Under the pieces are notes generated by a model. It searched no databases and had not been told where the DNA came from. It saw only the letters and a list, made by a program, of their open reading frames with translations. Position numbers and translations under genes: made by a program. Below, in pieces: positions 8,919 to 18,717 of a stretch of DNA of 64,000 nucleotides. This DNA is from Flavobacterium sp. CFS9 (GTDB taxonomy: Bacteria > Bacteroidota > Bacteroidia > Flavobacteriales > Flavobacteriaceae): assembly GCF_041154745.1 (NCBI RefSeq), contig NZ_AP031573.1:4340001-4404000 (forward strand), read 5' to 3'. Position 1 is the first letter of the stretch, and each line of letters begins with the position of its first letter.

Positions 8919-10607
8919 TTAGCTTAATCTAATTTCAGAAACACAGGCTCCCGTTGGAATCATTGGGAATACGTTGTTTTCTTTTTCCACCATAATTTCT
9001 AAGAAGTAAGATTCTTTTGAAGCCAGCATTTCGGCAACAGCTGCATCCAGATCTTCCCTTTGAGTTACTTTTTTAGATTTAATATGATACCCTTCTGCTA
9101 TCGCTACAAAATTTGGATTGATCATTTTAGTTGAAGCATATCTGTTATCAAAAAACAGTTCCTGCCATTGACGTACCATTCCTAAAAATTCATTGTTTAA
9201 GATGACAATTTTAACCGGTACCTGAGTCTGAAAAATAGTTCCCAATTCCTGTATGTTCATTTGAAAACCACCGTCACCAATAATAGCCACTACTTCACGA
9301 TCCGGTTTCCCCATTTTAGCTCCGATGGCTGCAGGTAAAGCAAATCCCATTGTTCCTAATCCACCTGAGGTAATGTTACTTTTGGTAGAATTGAATTTGG
9401 CATAACGGCAGGCAAACATTTGATGCTGACCAACATCTGAAACGATAATAGCATCCCCTTTTGAGTGTTTGTTTATCATTTCTATGGTTTCACCCATGGA
9501 AATTCCTTTATTATTGGTTGGATTTAATTCTTCTTTTATAACGGAATCGTACTCTATTTTCTTTAGTTCTTTGAATTCGTTATGCCATAAATCATGTGAT
9601 TTTGCATCGATTAATGGTAATAAAGCAGTTAAGGCTTCTTTTACATCTCCAAGAACAGCTATTTCTGTCTTTACGTTTTTATCAATTTCGGCCGGATCAA
9701 TTTCGAAGTGAATTACTTTTGCCTGTTTCGCATAAGTACTCAACTTTCCGGTAACACGATCGTCAAAACGCATTCCGAATGCGATTAGAACATCACATTC
9801 GTTGGTTAATAAATTAGGGCCATAATTTCCGTGCATTCCTAACATTCCTACATTTAACGGATGATCTGTAGGCATAGCCGAAAGTCCTAAAATAGTCCAT
9901 GCGGCAGGGATTCCTGATTTTTCAACTACTGCTTTAAACTCTTCCTCAGCCTGCCCAAGAATAATTCCCTGACCAAAAATGATAAAAGGTTTTTTAGCGC
10001 TATTGATTAAAGCGGCAGCTGCTGCTACTTTTTCCAGGTTTAGTTTCGGAACCGGAGTATAACTTCTGATTCCGGTACATTTTTCATAGCTAAAATCAAG
10101 CTGGTCAAACTGAGCATTTTTGGTGATGTCAATCAATACAGGTCCCGGACGTCCGGAGCGTGCAATGTAAAATGCTTTTGCTATAACTTCAGGAATTTCC
10201 GAAGCTTCGGTTACCTGATAATTCCATTTGGTTACAGGAGTTGAAATTCCGATAATATCAGTTTCCTGAAATGCATCAGATCCTAACAAATGCTTCCCTA
10301 CCTGACCTGTGATACAAACCATTGGGGTTGAATCGATTTGAGCATCAGCAATTCCCGTAATTAAATTGGTTGCTCCCGGTCCTGAAGTAGCAATGGCCAC
10401 TCCTACTTTTCCTGTAGCACGGGCATATCCCTGTGCAGCATGTGTAGCGCCCTGCTCGTGACGCACCAACACATGGTGTAACTGATCCTGGAATTTATAT
10501 AATTCATCGTAAACCGGCATGATTGCTCCTCCCGGATAACCGTAAAGTAAGTCTACTCCTTCTGCTAACAAACATCTTATAACGGCTTCTGCCCCTGATA
10601 TTTTCAT
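8919..10607 (-). CDS. ilvB: acetolactate synthase catalytic (large) subunit
   Basis: The 562-residue thiamine-diphosphate enzyme condenses pyruvate with pyruvate or 2-oxobutyrate. Glu51 (VRHEQGA) is the TPP-activating residue, and the GDGGFQMN...NN TPP/Mg motif lies near 440-465. The open frame extends upstream to 10637, but ATG at 10607 (MKISGAEAVIRCLL) matches the family start. It lies after ilvD, with the repeat-bearing gap 10622-10756 between them, and before ilvN, its regulatory subunit. Confidence 0.96.
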   Translation of the reverse strand: MKISGAEAVIRCLLAEGVDLLYGYPGGAIMPVYDELYKFQDQLHHVLVRHEQGATHAAQGYARATGKVGVAIATSGPGATNLITGIADAQIDSTPMVCITGQVGKHLLGSDAFQETDIIGISTPVTKWNYQVTEASEIPEVIAKAFYIARSGRPGPVLIDITKNAQFDQLDFSYEKCTGIRSYTPVPKLNLEKVAAAAALINSAKKPFIIFGQGIILGQAEEEFKAVVEKSGIPAAWTILGLSAMPTDHPLNVGMLGMHGNYGPNLLTNECDVLIAFGMRFDDRVTGKLSTYAKQAKVIHFEIDPAEIDKNVKTEIAVLGDVKEALTALLPLIDAKSHDLWHNEFKELKKIEYDSVIKEELNPTNNKGISMGETIEMINKHSKGDAIIVSDVGQHQMFACRYAKFNSTKSNITSGGLGTMGFALPAAIGAKMGKPDREVVAIIGDGGFQMNIQELGTIFQTQVPVKIVILNNEFLGMVRQWQELFFDNRYASTKMINPNFVAIAEGYHIKSKKVTQREDLDAAVAEMLASKESYFLEIMVEKENNVFPMIPTGACVSEIRLS

Positions 10608-10621
10608 AGTATATTTTTTTT

Positions 10622-10756
10622 CAAAAATCAATATCAAAAATCAAAATCAAAATTCAATGGCAATGTGAAGTATCAATTTAAACTGATCTTTTTCTGTTCT
10701 TAATTGCTATTGCTTTTTTTAATATTGTTATTGATATTGTCATTGATATTGTTATT
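10622..10756. repeat. short-unit inverted array N (AATATC type, mostly 6-bp period)
   Basis: The left half holds six to seven units beginning CAA (CAAAAAT, CAATAT and variants). The right half holds five in-phase 6-bp units of the form ATTGNT/ATTGAT from about 10723 to 10756, complementary to the left. It fills the ilvD-ilvB gap. The period here is about 6 bp, unlike the 7 bp seen at most other loci. Confidence 0.6.
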
Positions 10757-10763
10757 AAAATTA

Positions 10764-12437
10764 TTATTTATCGGTAACGCAACCTGTTGAAGCGCTTGAG
10801 ACTGATCTGGCGTATTTCAGTAAAACTCCTCTGTCAACTTTTAAAGGAGGCTGAATCCAGCTCTCTTTACGAGCTTTAAATTCTTCGTCGGAAATTTTGA
10901 GGTTGATTGTGTTTTTTACAGCATCAATAGCAATCAAATCGCCATCTTTTACGAGTGCAATACCACCGCCATCATAAGCCTCTGGTGTAATGTGTCCTAC
11001 CACAAAGCCATGTGAACCTCCGGAAAACCTGCCGTCTGTAATAAGAGCACAGCTGCTTCCTAATCCCGCTCCAATAATGGCTGATGTAGGTTTTAGCATT
11101 TCAGGCATTCCCGGACCACCTTTTGGTCCACAATACCTGATGACGACTACATTACCGGGTTTAATTTTTCCGGCTTCAAGGCCTGGAATTACTTCAAATT
11201 CACCTTCAAAGACTACTGCCGGGCCTTCAAAGTATTCTCCTTCTTTTCCGCTGATTTTGGCAACAGCTCCTTCAGAAGCAAGATTTCCGTATAAAACCTG
11301 AATGTTTCCGGTAGGTTTTAAAGCTTTTTGTATTTCATGAATTACTTCTTGTCCGTCTTGTAAATCGGGAGTAGAAGCTAAGTTCTCAGCCACTGTTTTT
11401 CCGGTTACAGTTAAGCAATCTCCATGAATTAGTCCTACTTTGAGCAAGTATTTCATTACTGACGGAATACCTCCAACGGCATGAATATCTTCCATCATGT
11501 ACTTACCACTTGGTTTCATATCAGCAAGTACAGGAGTTCTGTCGTTTATTGCCTGAAAATCATCAAGTGTAATTTCAATACCAACGGCATGTGCCATAGC
11601 GATCAAATGCATTACTGCGTTGGTTGAACCTCCTAAAACGGCTACAATTGTAATAGCATTTTCAAAGGCCTTACGAGTCATAATGTCTCTTGGCTTAATA
11701 TCTTTTTCCAATAATGTTCTAATGGCTTTACCGGCTGCAAGACATTCGTCTCTTTTTTCCTGACTTAAAGCAGGATTTGACGAACTGTACGGTAAACTCA
11801 TTCCCAACGCTTCAATCGCTGAAGACATAGTGTTTGCGGTATACATTCCACCACAGGCACCAGCTCCCGGACAAGCATTTTGAATAACACCTTTAAAATC
11901 ATCCGGAGTAATTTCATTTTTAACTTTTTTTCCTAAAGCTTCAAAAGCTGAAACAATATTCAGTGTTTCTCCTTTCCATTTTCCGGAATGGATAGATCCT
12001 CCGTACACCATCAAAGACGGGCGATTCAAACGTCCCATAGCGATCAAAGCACCCGGCATATTTTTATCGCAGCCCGGAATTGCAATGATACTGTCGTACC
12101 ATTGTGCTCCTGCAACTGTTTCGATAGAATCGGCAATTACATCTCTGGAAACTAAGGAATATCGCATTCCCTCTGTACCGTTTGAAATTCCGTCACTTAC
12201 ACCAATGGTATTAAAAATAAGTCCGACCAGATTTGCATCCCAAACACCCTTTTTAACGTCTTTTGCTAAATCATTGAGGTGCATGTTGCAGGTGTTACCA
12301 TCATAACCCATGCTCACAATACCTACTTGTGCTTTTTTCAAATCTTCTTCAGTTAAACCAATACCGTACAACATGGCTTGCGCTGCTGGTTGTGTTTGAT
12401 CTTGAGTGATGGTTTTGCTGTACTTATTTAATTCCAT
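10764..12437 (-). CDS. ilvD: dihydroxy-acid dehydratase
   Basis: This is a 557-residue iron-sulphur dehydratase of the third common step of Ile/Val synthesis. Cysteines expected to hold the cluster lie in [17 protein letters not shown] and [14 protein letters not shown]. The frame stays open upstream to 12512, but that part is the attenuator hairpin; ATG at 12437 ([13 protein letters not shown]) is the likely start. It is the first structural gene after the leader peptide and terminator at 12465-12596. Confidence 0.96.
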   Translation of the reverse strand: MELNKYSKTITQDQTQPAAQAMLYGIGLTEEDLKKAQVGIVSMGYDGNTCNMHLNDLAKDVKKGVWDANLVGLIFNTIGVSDGISNGTEGMRYSLVSRDVIADSIETVAGAQWYDSIIAIPGCDKNMPGALIAMGRLNRPSLMVYGGSIHSGKWKGETLNIVSAFEALGKKVKNEITPDDFKGVIQNACPGAGACGGMYTANTMSSAIEALGMSLPYSSSNPALSQEKRDECLAAGKAIRTLLEKDIKPRDIMTRKAFENAITIVAVLGGSTNAVMHLIAMAHAVGIEITLDDFQAINDRTPVLADMKPSGKYMMEDIHAVGGIPSVMKYLLKVGLIHGDCLTVTGKTVAENLASTPDLQDGQEVIHEIQKALKPTGNIQVLYGNLASEGAVAKISGKEGEYFEGPAVVFEGEFEVIPGLEAGKIKPGNVVVIRYCGPKGGPGMPEMLKPTSAIIGAGLGSSCALITDGRFSGGSHGFVVGHITPEAYDGGGIALVKDGDLIAIDAVKNTINLKISDEEFKARKESWIQPPLKVDRGVLLKYARSVSSASTGCVTDK

Positions 12438-12464
12438 TATTGTGTTATTTGTTAATTTTAATTC

Positions 12465-12495
12465 AAAAAAAAACCTTCCAGTATTTGGAAGGTTT
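12465..12495 (-). terminator. ilv attenuator terminator
   Basis: On the minus strand a perfect 10-bp stem (AAACCTTCCA and its complement, 5-nt loop, 12471-12495) is followed by six or more U. It lies between the Ile/Val-rich leader peptide and ilvD, where a transcription attenuator is expected. Confidence 0.9.
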
Positions 12496-12518
12496 ATAAT
12501 ATAGTTTTTCAATTATAT

Positions 12519-12596
12519 TTATACCATTCCCCGTGCATATGTGATAATCACATTTACAATAATGACAGAAATAGTAATAATAATTGAGATTTGCAT
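12519..12596 (-). CDS. Ile/Val-rich leader peptide controlling ilvDBNC
   Basis: This 25-codon ORF begins ATG CAA ATC TCA and ends in TAA. It encodes nine Ile and four Val, with runs of consecutive Ile near the start, and no Leu at all. It is followed within 24 nt by a strong intrinsic terminator and then ilvD. This is the classical layout of ribosome-mediated attenuation: stalling at Ile or Val codons when their tRNAs are uncharged would prevent the terminator from forming. The lack of Leu codons implies that leucine is not sensed here. A promoter box lies about 20 bp upstream. Confidence 0.88.
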   Translation of the reverse strand: MQISIIITISVIIVNVIITYARGMV

Positions 12597-12616
12597 CTTT
12601 CTTTTTTTTAGTGAGA

Positions 12617-12624
12617 CAAAAGTA
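12617..12624 (-). promoter_or_regulatory. candidate promoter of the ilv leader
   Basis: On the minus strand TACTTTTG fits the Bacteroidota -7 consensus TAnnTTTG, 20 bp before the leader ATG. The -33 region is T-rich and not a perfect TTTG. Confidence 0.55.
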
Positions 12625-12705
12625 TGAAAACTTAAAGGACTAAAAAAATAAAATCTCAACATTTTACATACTTCTTGTTATTTATTCAACTTTTAACAAA
12701 AAATA

Positions 12706-13824
12706 TTAAACAATTGTCGATTGTCCAATATGAACGTTGTCATTATTGAAATAGAGTAAATCGTCTTTACTGAAGATAAAATTAGATACAAAGTCCCCTA
12801 CTTCGTTTGTACCGAACTTCGAATCCGGTTTTAAATCGACAGTTACTACTTTAAATTCGATTGCTTTTTCGACTGCTTTATAGATCATGGCAGCTTCTTT
12901 AAACAGACCAAAATGTTCTAATAACATTGCTGCTGATAAAATAGAAGCAATCGGATTGGCGATGTTTTTTCCTTTCGCCTGAGGGTATGAACCATGGATT
13001 GGCTCAAACAAAGCATTCTTCTCTCCTAGAGATGCTGAGGCTAATAAACCAATAGATCCCGTTATTACACTTGCTTCATCTGACAGTATATCTCCGAATA
13101 AATTTTCGGTCAAAATCACATCAAATTGTTTTGGATTTAAAATCAACTGCATGGCCGCGTTATCTACAAACAAAAAGTCTAAAGCCACATCAGGATAATT
13201 CTGGCTAACTTTCTGAACGACTTTTCTCCATAAACGGGAAGTTTCCAGAACATTGGCTTTATCTACCATCGTTAGTTTTTTACGTCGGTTTTGTGCCGAT
13301 TTAAAAGCCAAATGTGCAATTCTGGTGATTTCTTCTTCTGAGTATTCGCATAAATCTGAAGCGTGTGTACCTTCCTCATTTAAGGTTTTAGCTCCAAAAT
13401 ATGCACCTCCTGTTAATTCTCTGAAAATAGTAAAATCAGCACCATCGATAATTTCTCTTTTTAACGGAGAAGCATCAATAAGTGATTTATAAGGCTTTAT
13501 CGGGCGAATGTTAGCAAACAATCCCAGTTCCTTACGCAGTTTCAATAATCCTTGCTCCGGACGTACTTTTGCTGATGGATTATTATCGTATTTAGGATCT
13601 CCAATTGCTCCAAACAATACAGCATCTGTGTTTAAACAGAGATTTAATGTCTGTTCTGGTAAAGGATTTCCTGTTTTATCAATGGCAATGGCTCCCATGA
13701 GCGCCTCTTCAAAAACAAATTCATGATTGTACACCTCACCAATAGCATGTAAAGCTTTCTTGGCTTGTAAAATTACCTCTGGTCCAATCCCGTCTCCTGG
13801 TAAAACTGCTATTTTCAAATTCAT
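12706..13824 (-). CDS. leuB: 3-isopropylmalate dehydrogenase
   Basis: This is a 372-residue NAD-dependent oxidative decarboxylase of leucine synthesis with the family features GDGIGPEV at the start, the LFGAIGDP strand, and HGSYPQAKGKNIANP near the NAD site. It follows leuA with a 48-bp gap and precedes the ilv leader in the same direction. leuC and leuD (isopropylmalate isomerase) are not in the window, so the leucine branch must be completed elsewhere. Confidence 0.96.
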   Translation of the reverse strand: MNLKIAVLPGDGIGPEVILQAKKALHAIGEVYNHEFVFEEALMGAIAIDKTGNPLPEQTLNLCLNTDAVLFGAIGDPKYDNNPSAKVRPEQGLLKLRKELGLFANIRPIKPYKSLIDASPLKREIIDGADFTIFRELTGGAYFGAKTLNEEGTHASDLCEYSEEEITRIAHLAFKSAQNRRKKLTMVDKANVLETSRLWRKVVQKVSQNYPDVALDFLFVDNAAMQLILNPKQFDVILTENLFGDILSDEASVITGSIGLLASASLGEKNALFEPIHGSYPQAKGKNIANPIASILSAAMLLEHFGLFKEAAMIYKAVEKAIEFKVVTVDLKPDSKFGTNEVGDFVSNFIFSKDDLLYFNNDNVHIGQSTIV

Positions 13825-13872
13825 AACGTCTCGTTCTTTATGTATTTAAATCCTTTTGTATTTGTTCTCTAA

Positions 13873-15054
13873 TTAGTTTCTGATTAATTCTCCCTGAATT
13901 TTTGCTGCTTCGATAATTTGATGAATATCAGTATCCAAAATTTCTTTTTTAATATCAGCGAACTTTAAAAATTCAACGTATACAATATCCAATTGTACTT
14001 TGGTAAGTTCGTAACCTACTTTTTTAGCACGGTAAGCCAATGCAGCTCTTCCGCTTCTTGCTGTCAATATAATAGAGGACTCATTTACTCCTACATCCAG
14101 CGGGTCCATGATTTCGTAAGTGGCTCTGTTTTTAATTACTCCGTCCTGATGAATTCCTGAACTGTGCGCAAAAGCATTGGCTCCTACGATAGCTTTATTT
14201 GGCTGTACAATCATTCCCATGCTTTCAGAAACTAAACGGCTCATTTCGTTTAATTCTTTAGTATTGATGTCTGTATATAGATTTAGGTATGGATGCTGTT
14301 TGAAGATCATTACTACTTCTTCTAAGGCTGTATTTCCGGCTCTTTCTCCAATACCATTTATAGTACATTCGATTTGTCTAGCTCCGTTGATGGCACCCGC
14401 GATTGAGTTTGCGGTAGCCATTCCTAAATCATTGTGACAGTGACAGGAAAGGGTTACGTTTTCAATTCCTTTTACATTCTCTTTTAGGTATTTGATTTTT
14501 GCTCCGTACTCTTCCGGTAAACAATAGCCTGTTGTGTCGGGAATATTTAATACTGTTGCTCCTGATTTAATTACTTCTTCGCAAACTTTTGCGAGAAAGG
14601 CATTATCGGTTCTTCCGGCATCTTCAGCATAGAATTCTACATCTTCTACATATGATTTGGCATGTGCTACAGCAAATTTTGCTCTTGCAATGATGTCTTC
14701 CGGTGTTGTGTTTAGCTTGTGGAGTATATGAGATTGAGAGGTTCCGATTCCAGTATGGATTCTAGGTTTCTTAGCATGCTTTAAGGCAGCTGCAGCAACA
14801 TCAATGTCGTTTTTAACGGCTCTGGTTAATCCGCATACGGTTGCATTTTCTACAATTTTACAAATCTCAGAAACCGATAAAAAATCGCCTGGACTTGACA
14901 CTGGAAAACCTGCTTCGATAATGTCAACTCCCATTTTATCAAGTCGTTCTGCGATAACTAATTTTTGTTTCGTATCTAACTTACATCCCGGGACCTGCTC
15001 TCCATCGCGCAAAGTGGTGTCAAAAATTTGAACTTTCTCTCTATTCATATTCAT
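13873..15054 (-). CDS. leuA: 2-isopropylmalate synthase, short form without the C-terminal regulatory domain
   Basis: This 393-residue HMGL-like TIM-barrel enzyme condenses acetyl-CoA with 2-oxoisovalerate. Catalytic and metal motifs are present: [13 protein letters not shown] at the N-terminus, HCHNDLGMA, and NGIGERAGN. Canonical LeuA is about 510-570 residues because of a C-terminal leucine-binding regulatory domain. Here the protein ends after the sub-domains that follow the barrel, so feedback inhibition by leucine through that domain is not expected. Two adjacent ATGs (15054, 15048) are possible starts. Homocitrate synthase-like alternatives are less likely given leuB next door. Confidence 0.9.
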   Translation of the reverse strand: MNMNREKVQIFDTTLRDGEQVPGCKLDTKQKLVIAERLDKMGVDIIEAGFPVSSPGDFLSVSEICKIVENATVCGLTRAVKNDIDVAAAALKHAKKPRIHTGIGTSQSHILHKLNTTPEDIIARAKFAVAHAKSYVEDVEFYAEDAGRTDNAFLAKVCEEVIKSGATVLNIPDTTGYCLPEEYGAKIKYLKENVKGIENVTLSCHCHNDLGMATANSIAGAINGARQIECTINGIGERAGNTALEEVVMIFKQHPYLNLYTDINTKELNEMSRLVSESMGMIVQPNKAIVGANAFAHSSGIHQDGVIKNRATYEIMDPLDVGVNESSIILTARSGRAALAYRAKKVGYELTKVQLDIVYVEFLKFADIKKEILDTDIHQIIEAAKIQGELIRN

Positions 15055-15083
15055 TTATTTAATGTAATTTCACATCTCGATAA

Positions 15084-15091
15084 CAAATATA
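15084..15091 (-). promoter_or_regulatory. candidate leuA promoter
   Basis: On the minus strand TATATTTG matches TAnnTTTG about 30 bp before leuA. A TTTC lies 19 bp upstream, close to the TTTG -33 element. Confidence 0.55.
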
Positions 15092-15203
15092 TATTGTACT
15101 TTGCCGGCACGAAATTCATTTTAATGAAATTATACTGTTCATAAAACATTTTAAAGCAAGTTAATTAACTAAAAATCAATAAGTTATATTATTATATTTT
15201 ACA

Positions 15204-16748
15204 ATGGCTAACCATCAAAAAGATTTCTTATTTGTATTAATTAAATCACTTTCTAAATCCGAAAAAAGGCAGTTTAAGATTTTTGCAAGCCGTTTAGAAA
15301 CGAGTTCGAATACTAAATTCATCGAATTATTTAACATTCTGGATAAGTCTGAAACTTATGATGAAAAGCTGATTCTTAAGAGCGGAATTATTAAAAAGGT
15401 TCAGCTATCTAATTTAAAATCATATTTATACAAACAGATTTTAGTGAGTATACGTTTGAATATTCCGAGCCAGAATATTCGTTATCAGCTGCGGGAACAA
15501 ATTGATTTTGCTGTTATTCTATATAATAAAGGTTTGTACAAGCAGAGTTTGAAGATTCTGGACAAAACAAAACAACTGGCGCTTGAGAATGACGAAAAAT
15601 ATATGGCGTATGAGATTGTAGAATTCGAAAAACTAATCGAATCGCAATACATTACCCGAAGTATTCAAGGCCGCGCTGATGAATTGGTGATTCAGGCGAA
15701 AGAGTTGAATTATCGCAACACGATTTCAAGTAAATTATCTAATTTATCGCTGCAGTTGTACGGAATCATGCTGAAAACCGGCTACGTAAAAAGCGATGAA
15801 GAGTACAAATACATTGACGATTACTTCAATAAGCATATTTCAAAATTAGACGAAAGTAAGTTTGGTTTTCGGGAAAAATACTGGTTTTATAATGCTAATC
15901 TTTGGCGCAGTTTTCTGGTTCAGGACTTCTTAGCGAGTTATAAATATGCTTACAAATGGGTGAGATTGTTCTATGATAATCCGAATATGATTTATCTGAA
16001 TCCGGTCTTTTTCTTAAAGGGAAATCATTATTTTCTGGAGTCATTGTATATGTTGAAATACAAGTCGAATTTCAAAAAGTATCTGACTCTTTTGGAAGAG
16101 ACGATTGCTGATCCAAGGTTTCCGGTAAATGATAATATTGCATCGCTTTCTTTTCTGTATGTTTACAATAATAAGTTAAATCTGCACATACTGGAAGGTA
16201 CTTTTGCTGAAAGTGAATATCTGATTCCGGAGATTCTTCAGAAAATAAAACTTCATAGCGAACATCTTGATGAGCATCACGAGATGTTGTTTTATTATAA
16301 AATTGCCTCTATTTATTTTGGTACTGAAAAGTACAATGAATCGATTAATTATTTAGATAAGATCATCAATAATAAAAATTTGTCGATGCGTGAAGATTTA
16401 ATGTGTTTTGCGAGACTTTTATCACTGATTGCGCATTACGAATTGGGCAAAGATTATTATCTGGAAAATCATTTGAAGAACACGTATAAGTTTCTCTTAA
16501 AAATGAATGATTTACATGAAGTTCAGAAAGAGATTATCAAGTTTATGAGAAACCTGAATAACTTCTACCCTGCTGATATTAAGAAGGAATTTATCAAAAT
16601 GAGGGCTCGTTTTATTGAACTGGAGAAAAATACTTATGAGAAAAGGGCCTTTTTATACCTTGATATTATTTCGTGGCTGGAAAGTAAAATCGACAACAGA
16701 AAAATAGCGGATATTATTAAAGAGAAGGCAAAATTGAATAGTCGATAG
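15204..16748 (+). CDS. conserved helical (TPR-like) hypothetical protein
   Basis: I do not recognise a named family. The 514-residue protein has no signal peptide and no membrane segment. It is rich in Lys, Leu, Tyr and Glu, and looks all-helical with TPR-like spacing of aromatic and small residues in the middle (for example YNKGLYKQSLKILDKTKQLA near 110, and a second at 375-395). The N-terminal 80 residues (MANHQKDFLFVLIKSLSKSE) read like a separate helical domain. It is divergent from leuA with a 149-bp shared upstream region. A scaffold or regulatory role is possible but unproven. Confidence 0.6.
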   Translation: MANHQKDFLFVLIKSLSKSEKRQFKIFASRLETSSNTKFIELFNILDKSETYDEKLILKSGIIKKVQLSNLKSYLYKQILVSIRLNIPSQNIRYQLREQIDFAVILYNKGLYKQSLKILDKTKQLALENDEKYMAYEIVEFEKLIESQYITRSIQGRADELVIQAKELNYRNTISSKLSNLSLQLYGIMLKTGYVKSDEEYKYIDDYFNKHISKLDESKFGFREKYWFYNANLWRSFLVQDFLASYKYAYKWVRLFYDNPNMIYLNPVFFLKGNHYFLESLYMLKYKSNFKKYLTLLEETIADPRFPVNDNIASLSFLYVYNNKLNLHILEGTFAESEYLIPEILQKIKLHSEHLDEHHEMLFYYKIASIYFGTEKYNESINYLDKIINNKNLSMREDLMCFARLLSLIAHYELGKDYYLENHLKNTYKFLLKMNDLHEVQKEIIKFMRNLNNFYPADIKKEFIKMRARFIELEKNTYEKRAFLYLDIISWLESKIDNRKIADIIKEKAKLNSR

Positions 16749-16749
16749 C

Positions 16750-16803
16750 AATTAGAAAATTAGATAATTAGAAAATGTGATGGTGGACTAATTATCTAAA
16801 TTA
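16750..16803. repeat. octamer inverted array F (AATTAGAA type)
   Basis: Three in-phase 8-mers start at 16750, 16758 and 16766 (AATTAGAA, AATTAGAT, AATTAGAA), with a partial fourth. The complementary units TAATTATCTAAATT follow at 16789-16802. It uses the same unit as the array at 54113 and lies between a convergent gene pair, just before a terminator. Confidence 0.7.
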
Positions 16804-16820
16804 AGATTTTAAAAAATTAT

Positions 16821-16853
16821 AAACCCGACAGATTTTAAAAATCTGTCGGGTTT
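16821..16853. terminator. bidirectional terminator between convergent genes
   Basis: A 16-bp inverted repeat (AAACCCGACAGATTTT and its complement) sits between the hypothetical gene ending at 16748 and the peptidase gene ending at 16883. A- and T-rich flanks make it work in either direction. Confidence 0.85.
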
Positions 16854-16882
16854 GTTTATAGCAACGGACCCGTTTAGTTTCG

Positions 16883-18538
16883 TTATTCTATAATATTAGA
16901 AGTCGTTACATAGAAATCTTTATCTACTTCTACTTTACGTGATTCATCAGTAGTTTTTTCTGATTGCCACTCGGTTGTTGGTTTTAACCATGTTTCAACA
17001 CCATTTAATTTTACTCGTATTGGCATATCGAATTTAGAAACACAATTGGTCCAGTGGTAACCGAAAGTTCCATTTTTAAACATATACTCAAAAACCGGAA
17101 TCTTGGTTGTGGTTAAATATTGAGCATATACTCTATTAAAATTAATTCCGGATTGTGTATTGATGTAATCCTCAATTTGCTTGCTGGTCACAGTTTGGTG
17201 ATAAAAAGTCTTATTTAAACCTCTTAAAATGGATTTCCACTTGGCATCATCGTTTATAATCTGACGCATCATGTGCAGCATGTTGGCTCCTTTTGGATAC
17301 ATATCACCTGAACCTTCGTTGTTCACATCATAATGACCAATAATTGGTTTATCGTTCTGGATTCCTTTACGACATCCAATTACATACTCTGCCCCGGCAT
17401 CTTTTCCGTAATAGTATTCCAGGAAAAGGCTTTCAGAATAATTAGTAAAGCTTTCGTGGATCCACATATCTGCGATGTCTTTGTAAGTAATATTGTTAGC
17501 AAACCATTCGTGGCCAGATTCATGGATGATGATAAAATCAAATTTCAATCCCCAGCCTGTTCCGCTTAAATCACGTCCTAAATAACCATTTTTATAACCA
17601 TTTCCGTAAGTCACGCTGCTTTGATGTTCCATTCCTAAGTAAGGCACTTCAACCAGCTTATAACTGTCTTCGTAAAATGGGTAAGGTCCAAACCAGTTTT
17701 CAAAAGCTTTTAGCATTTTTGGCACGTCTTTGAATTGTTCTTTGGCCAAAGCAAGATTGTCTCTTAATACATAATAGTTACAATCTAAATCTCCTTTTTC
17801 ACCTTTGTATACCTCTGAGAAATTAACATAATCTCCGATATTAATGTTTACACCATAGTTGTTGATTGGGTTTGAAACATACCAATTAAAGGTTTTAGTT
17901 CCATCTTTCTCTTTTTTGACGCTTTTTAATCTTCCGTTTGAAACTTCAGTAAGATCTCCGGGAACGTTTACACTAATCAACATGTTTTCGACTTCATCGT
18001 ACATATGATCTTTGTTTGGCCACCAAACACTTGCTCCCAATCCCTGACAGGATGAAGCGATAAAATCTTTACCATTTTTGTCCTTTTTCCAGCTGATTCC
18101 TCCATCCCAGGGTGCCTTTACAGCTTCTCTTGGTTTTCCTGTAAAACTTACTACTACTTCTTTGGTATCGCCCACTTTTTGTTTTTCAGTCAGGGTAATG
18201 AAAAAAGCATTTCCATCTCTCTTAAACTGCAATTCTTTCCCATCCTGTGTAACTTTCGTAATCTGCATAGGTTCCTGCAAATCAATCTGCATTTTATCGT
18301 ATGGAGTTAAAACAGTATAACGGATGGTATTAGAACCTGAAATTGTTCGCTCTTTTGGACTCACTTTTATGTCAAGATGATAGTATTTTAAATCCCACCA
18401 GGCTCTTTCTTTTGTGATGCTTCCGCGTAAAGTGTCCTGATGTGTAAAAATAGTTTCAGACTTATTTAGAAGTCCTTGTGCATTGGCAGTAAAGCCAAAT
18501 AGAAAGGCGATACAAACGCCACTGAAGTATTTTTTCAT
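16883..18538 (-). CDS. secreted M1-family zinc aminopeptidase
   Basis: This is a 551-residue gluzincin. A signal peptide (MKKYFSGVCIAFLFGFTANA) is followed by an M1-type N-terminal beta domain and the catalytic domain with HESGH near 337-341 and the third zinc ligand Glu 18 residues later (WIHESFTNYSE). The usual GxMEN exopeptidase motif appears as LGMEHQSS, slightly divergent. It lacks the long C-terminal ERAP/PepN domain, as is common for Bacteroidota M1 proteins. It probably acts in the periplasm or outside the cell on peptides. Confidence 0.9.
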   Translation of the reverse strand: MKKYFSGVCIAFLFGFTANAQGLLNKSETIFTHQDTLRGSITKERAWWDLKYYHLDIKVSPKERTISGSNTIRYTVLTPYDKMQIDLQEPMQITKVTQDGKELQFKRDGNAFFITLTEKQKVGDTKEVVVSFTGKPREAVKAPWDGGISWKKDKNGKDFIASSCQGLGASVWWPNKDHMYDEVENMLISVNVPGDLTEVSNGRLKSVKKEKDGTKTFNWYVSNPINNYGVNINIGDYVNFSEVYKGEKGDLDCNYYVLRDNLALAKEQFKDVPKMLKAFENWFGPYPFYEDSYKLVEVPYLGMEHQSSVTYGNGYKNGYLGRDLSGTGWGLKFDFIIIHESGHEWFANNITYKDIADMWIHESFTNYSESLFLEYYYGKDAGAEYVIGCRKGIQNDKPIIGHYDVNNEGSGDMYPKGANMLHMMRQIINDDAKWKSILRGLNKTFYHQTVTSKQIEDYINTQSGINFNRVYAQYLTTTKIPVFEYMFKNGTFGYHWTNCVSKFDMPIRVKLNGVETWLKPTTEWQSEKTTDESRKVEVDKDFYVTTSNIIE

Positions 18539-18717
18539 ATGAAACAGATATTTTCTTTTAATCGAAATTAAGAAGGCTTTTTGAGCCGTTTACACTTCAA
18601 CAAATGTAAACATTCGAATCAAGTTTTAACTGATTTTATAGGGAGGATTCTAAAAATTAATGTTAAAAATCATTTATTCTTCTGTATTTTAGCAAATCAA
18701 ATTCCTATACACGATTT

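Noticed and set aside
10608..10637. Upstream extension of ilvB (ten extra codons)
   Set aside because: It starts with a non-ATG codon in repeat DNA; the family start is at 10607.
12438..12512. Upstream extension of ilvD (25 extra codons)
   Set aside because: It reads through the attenuator hairpin; the family start is at 12437.
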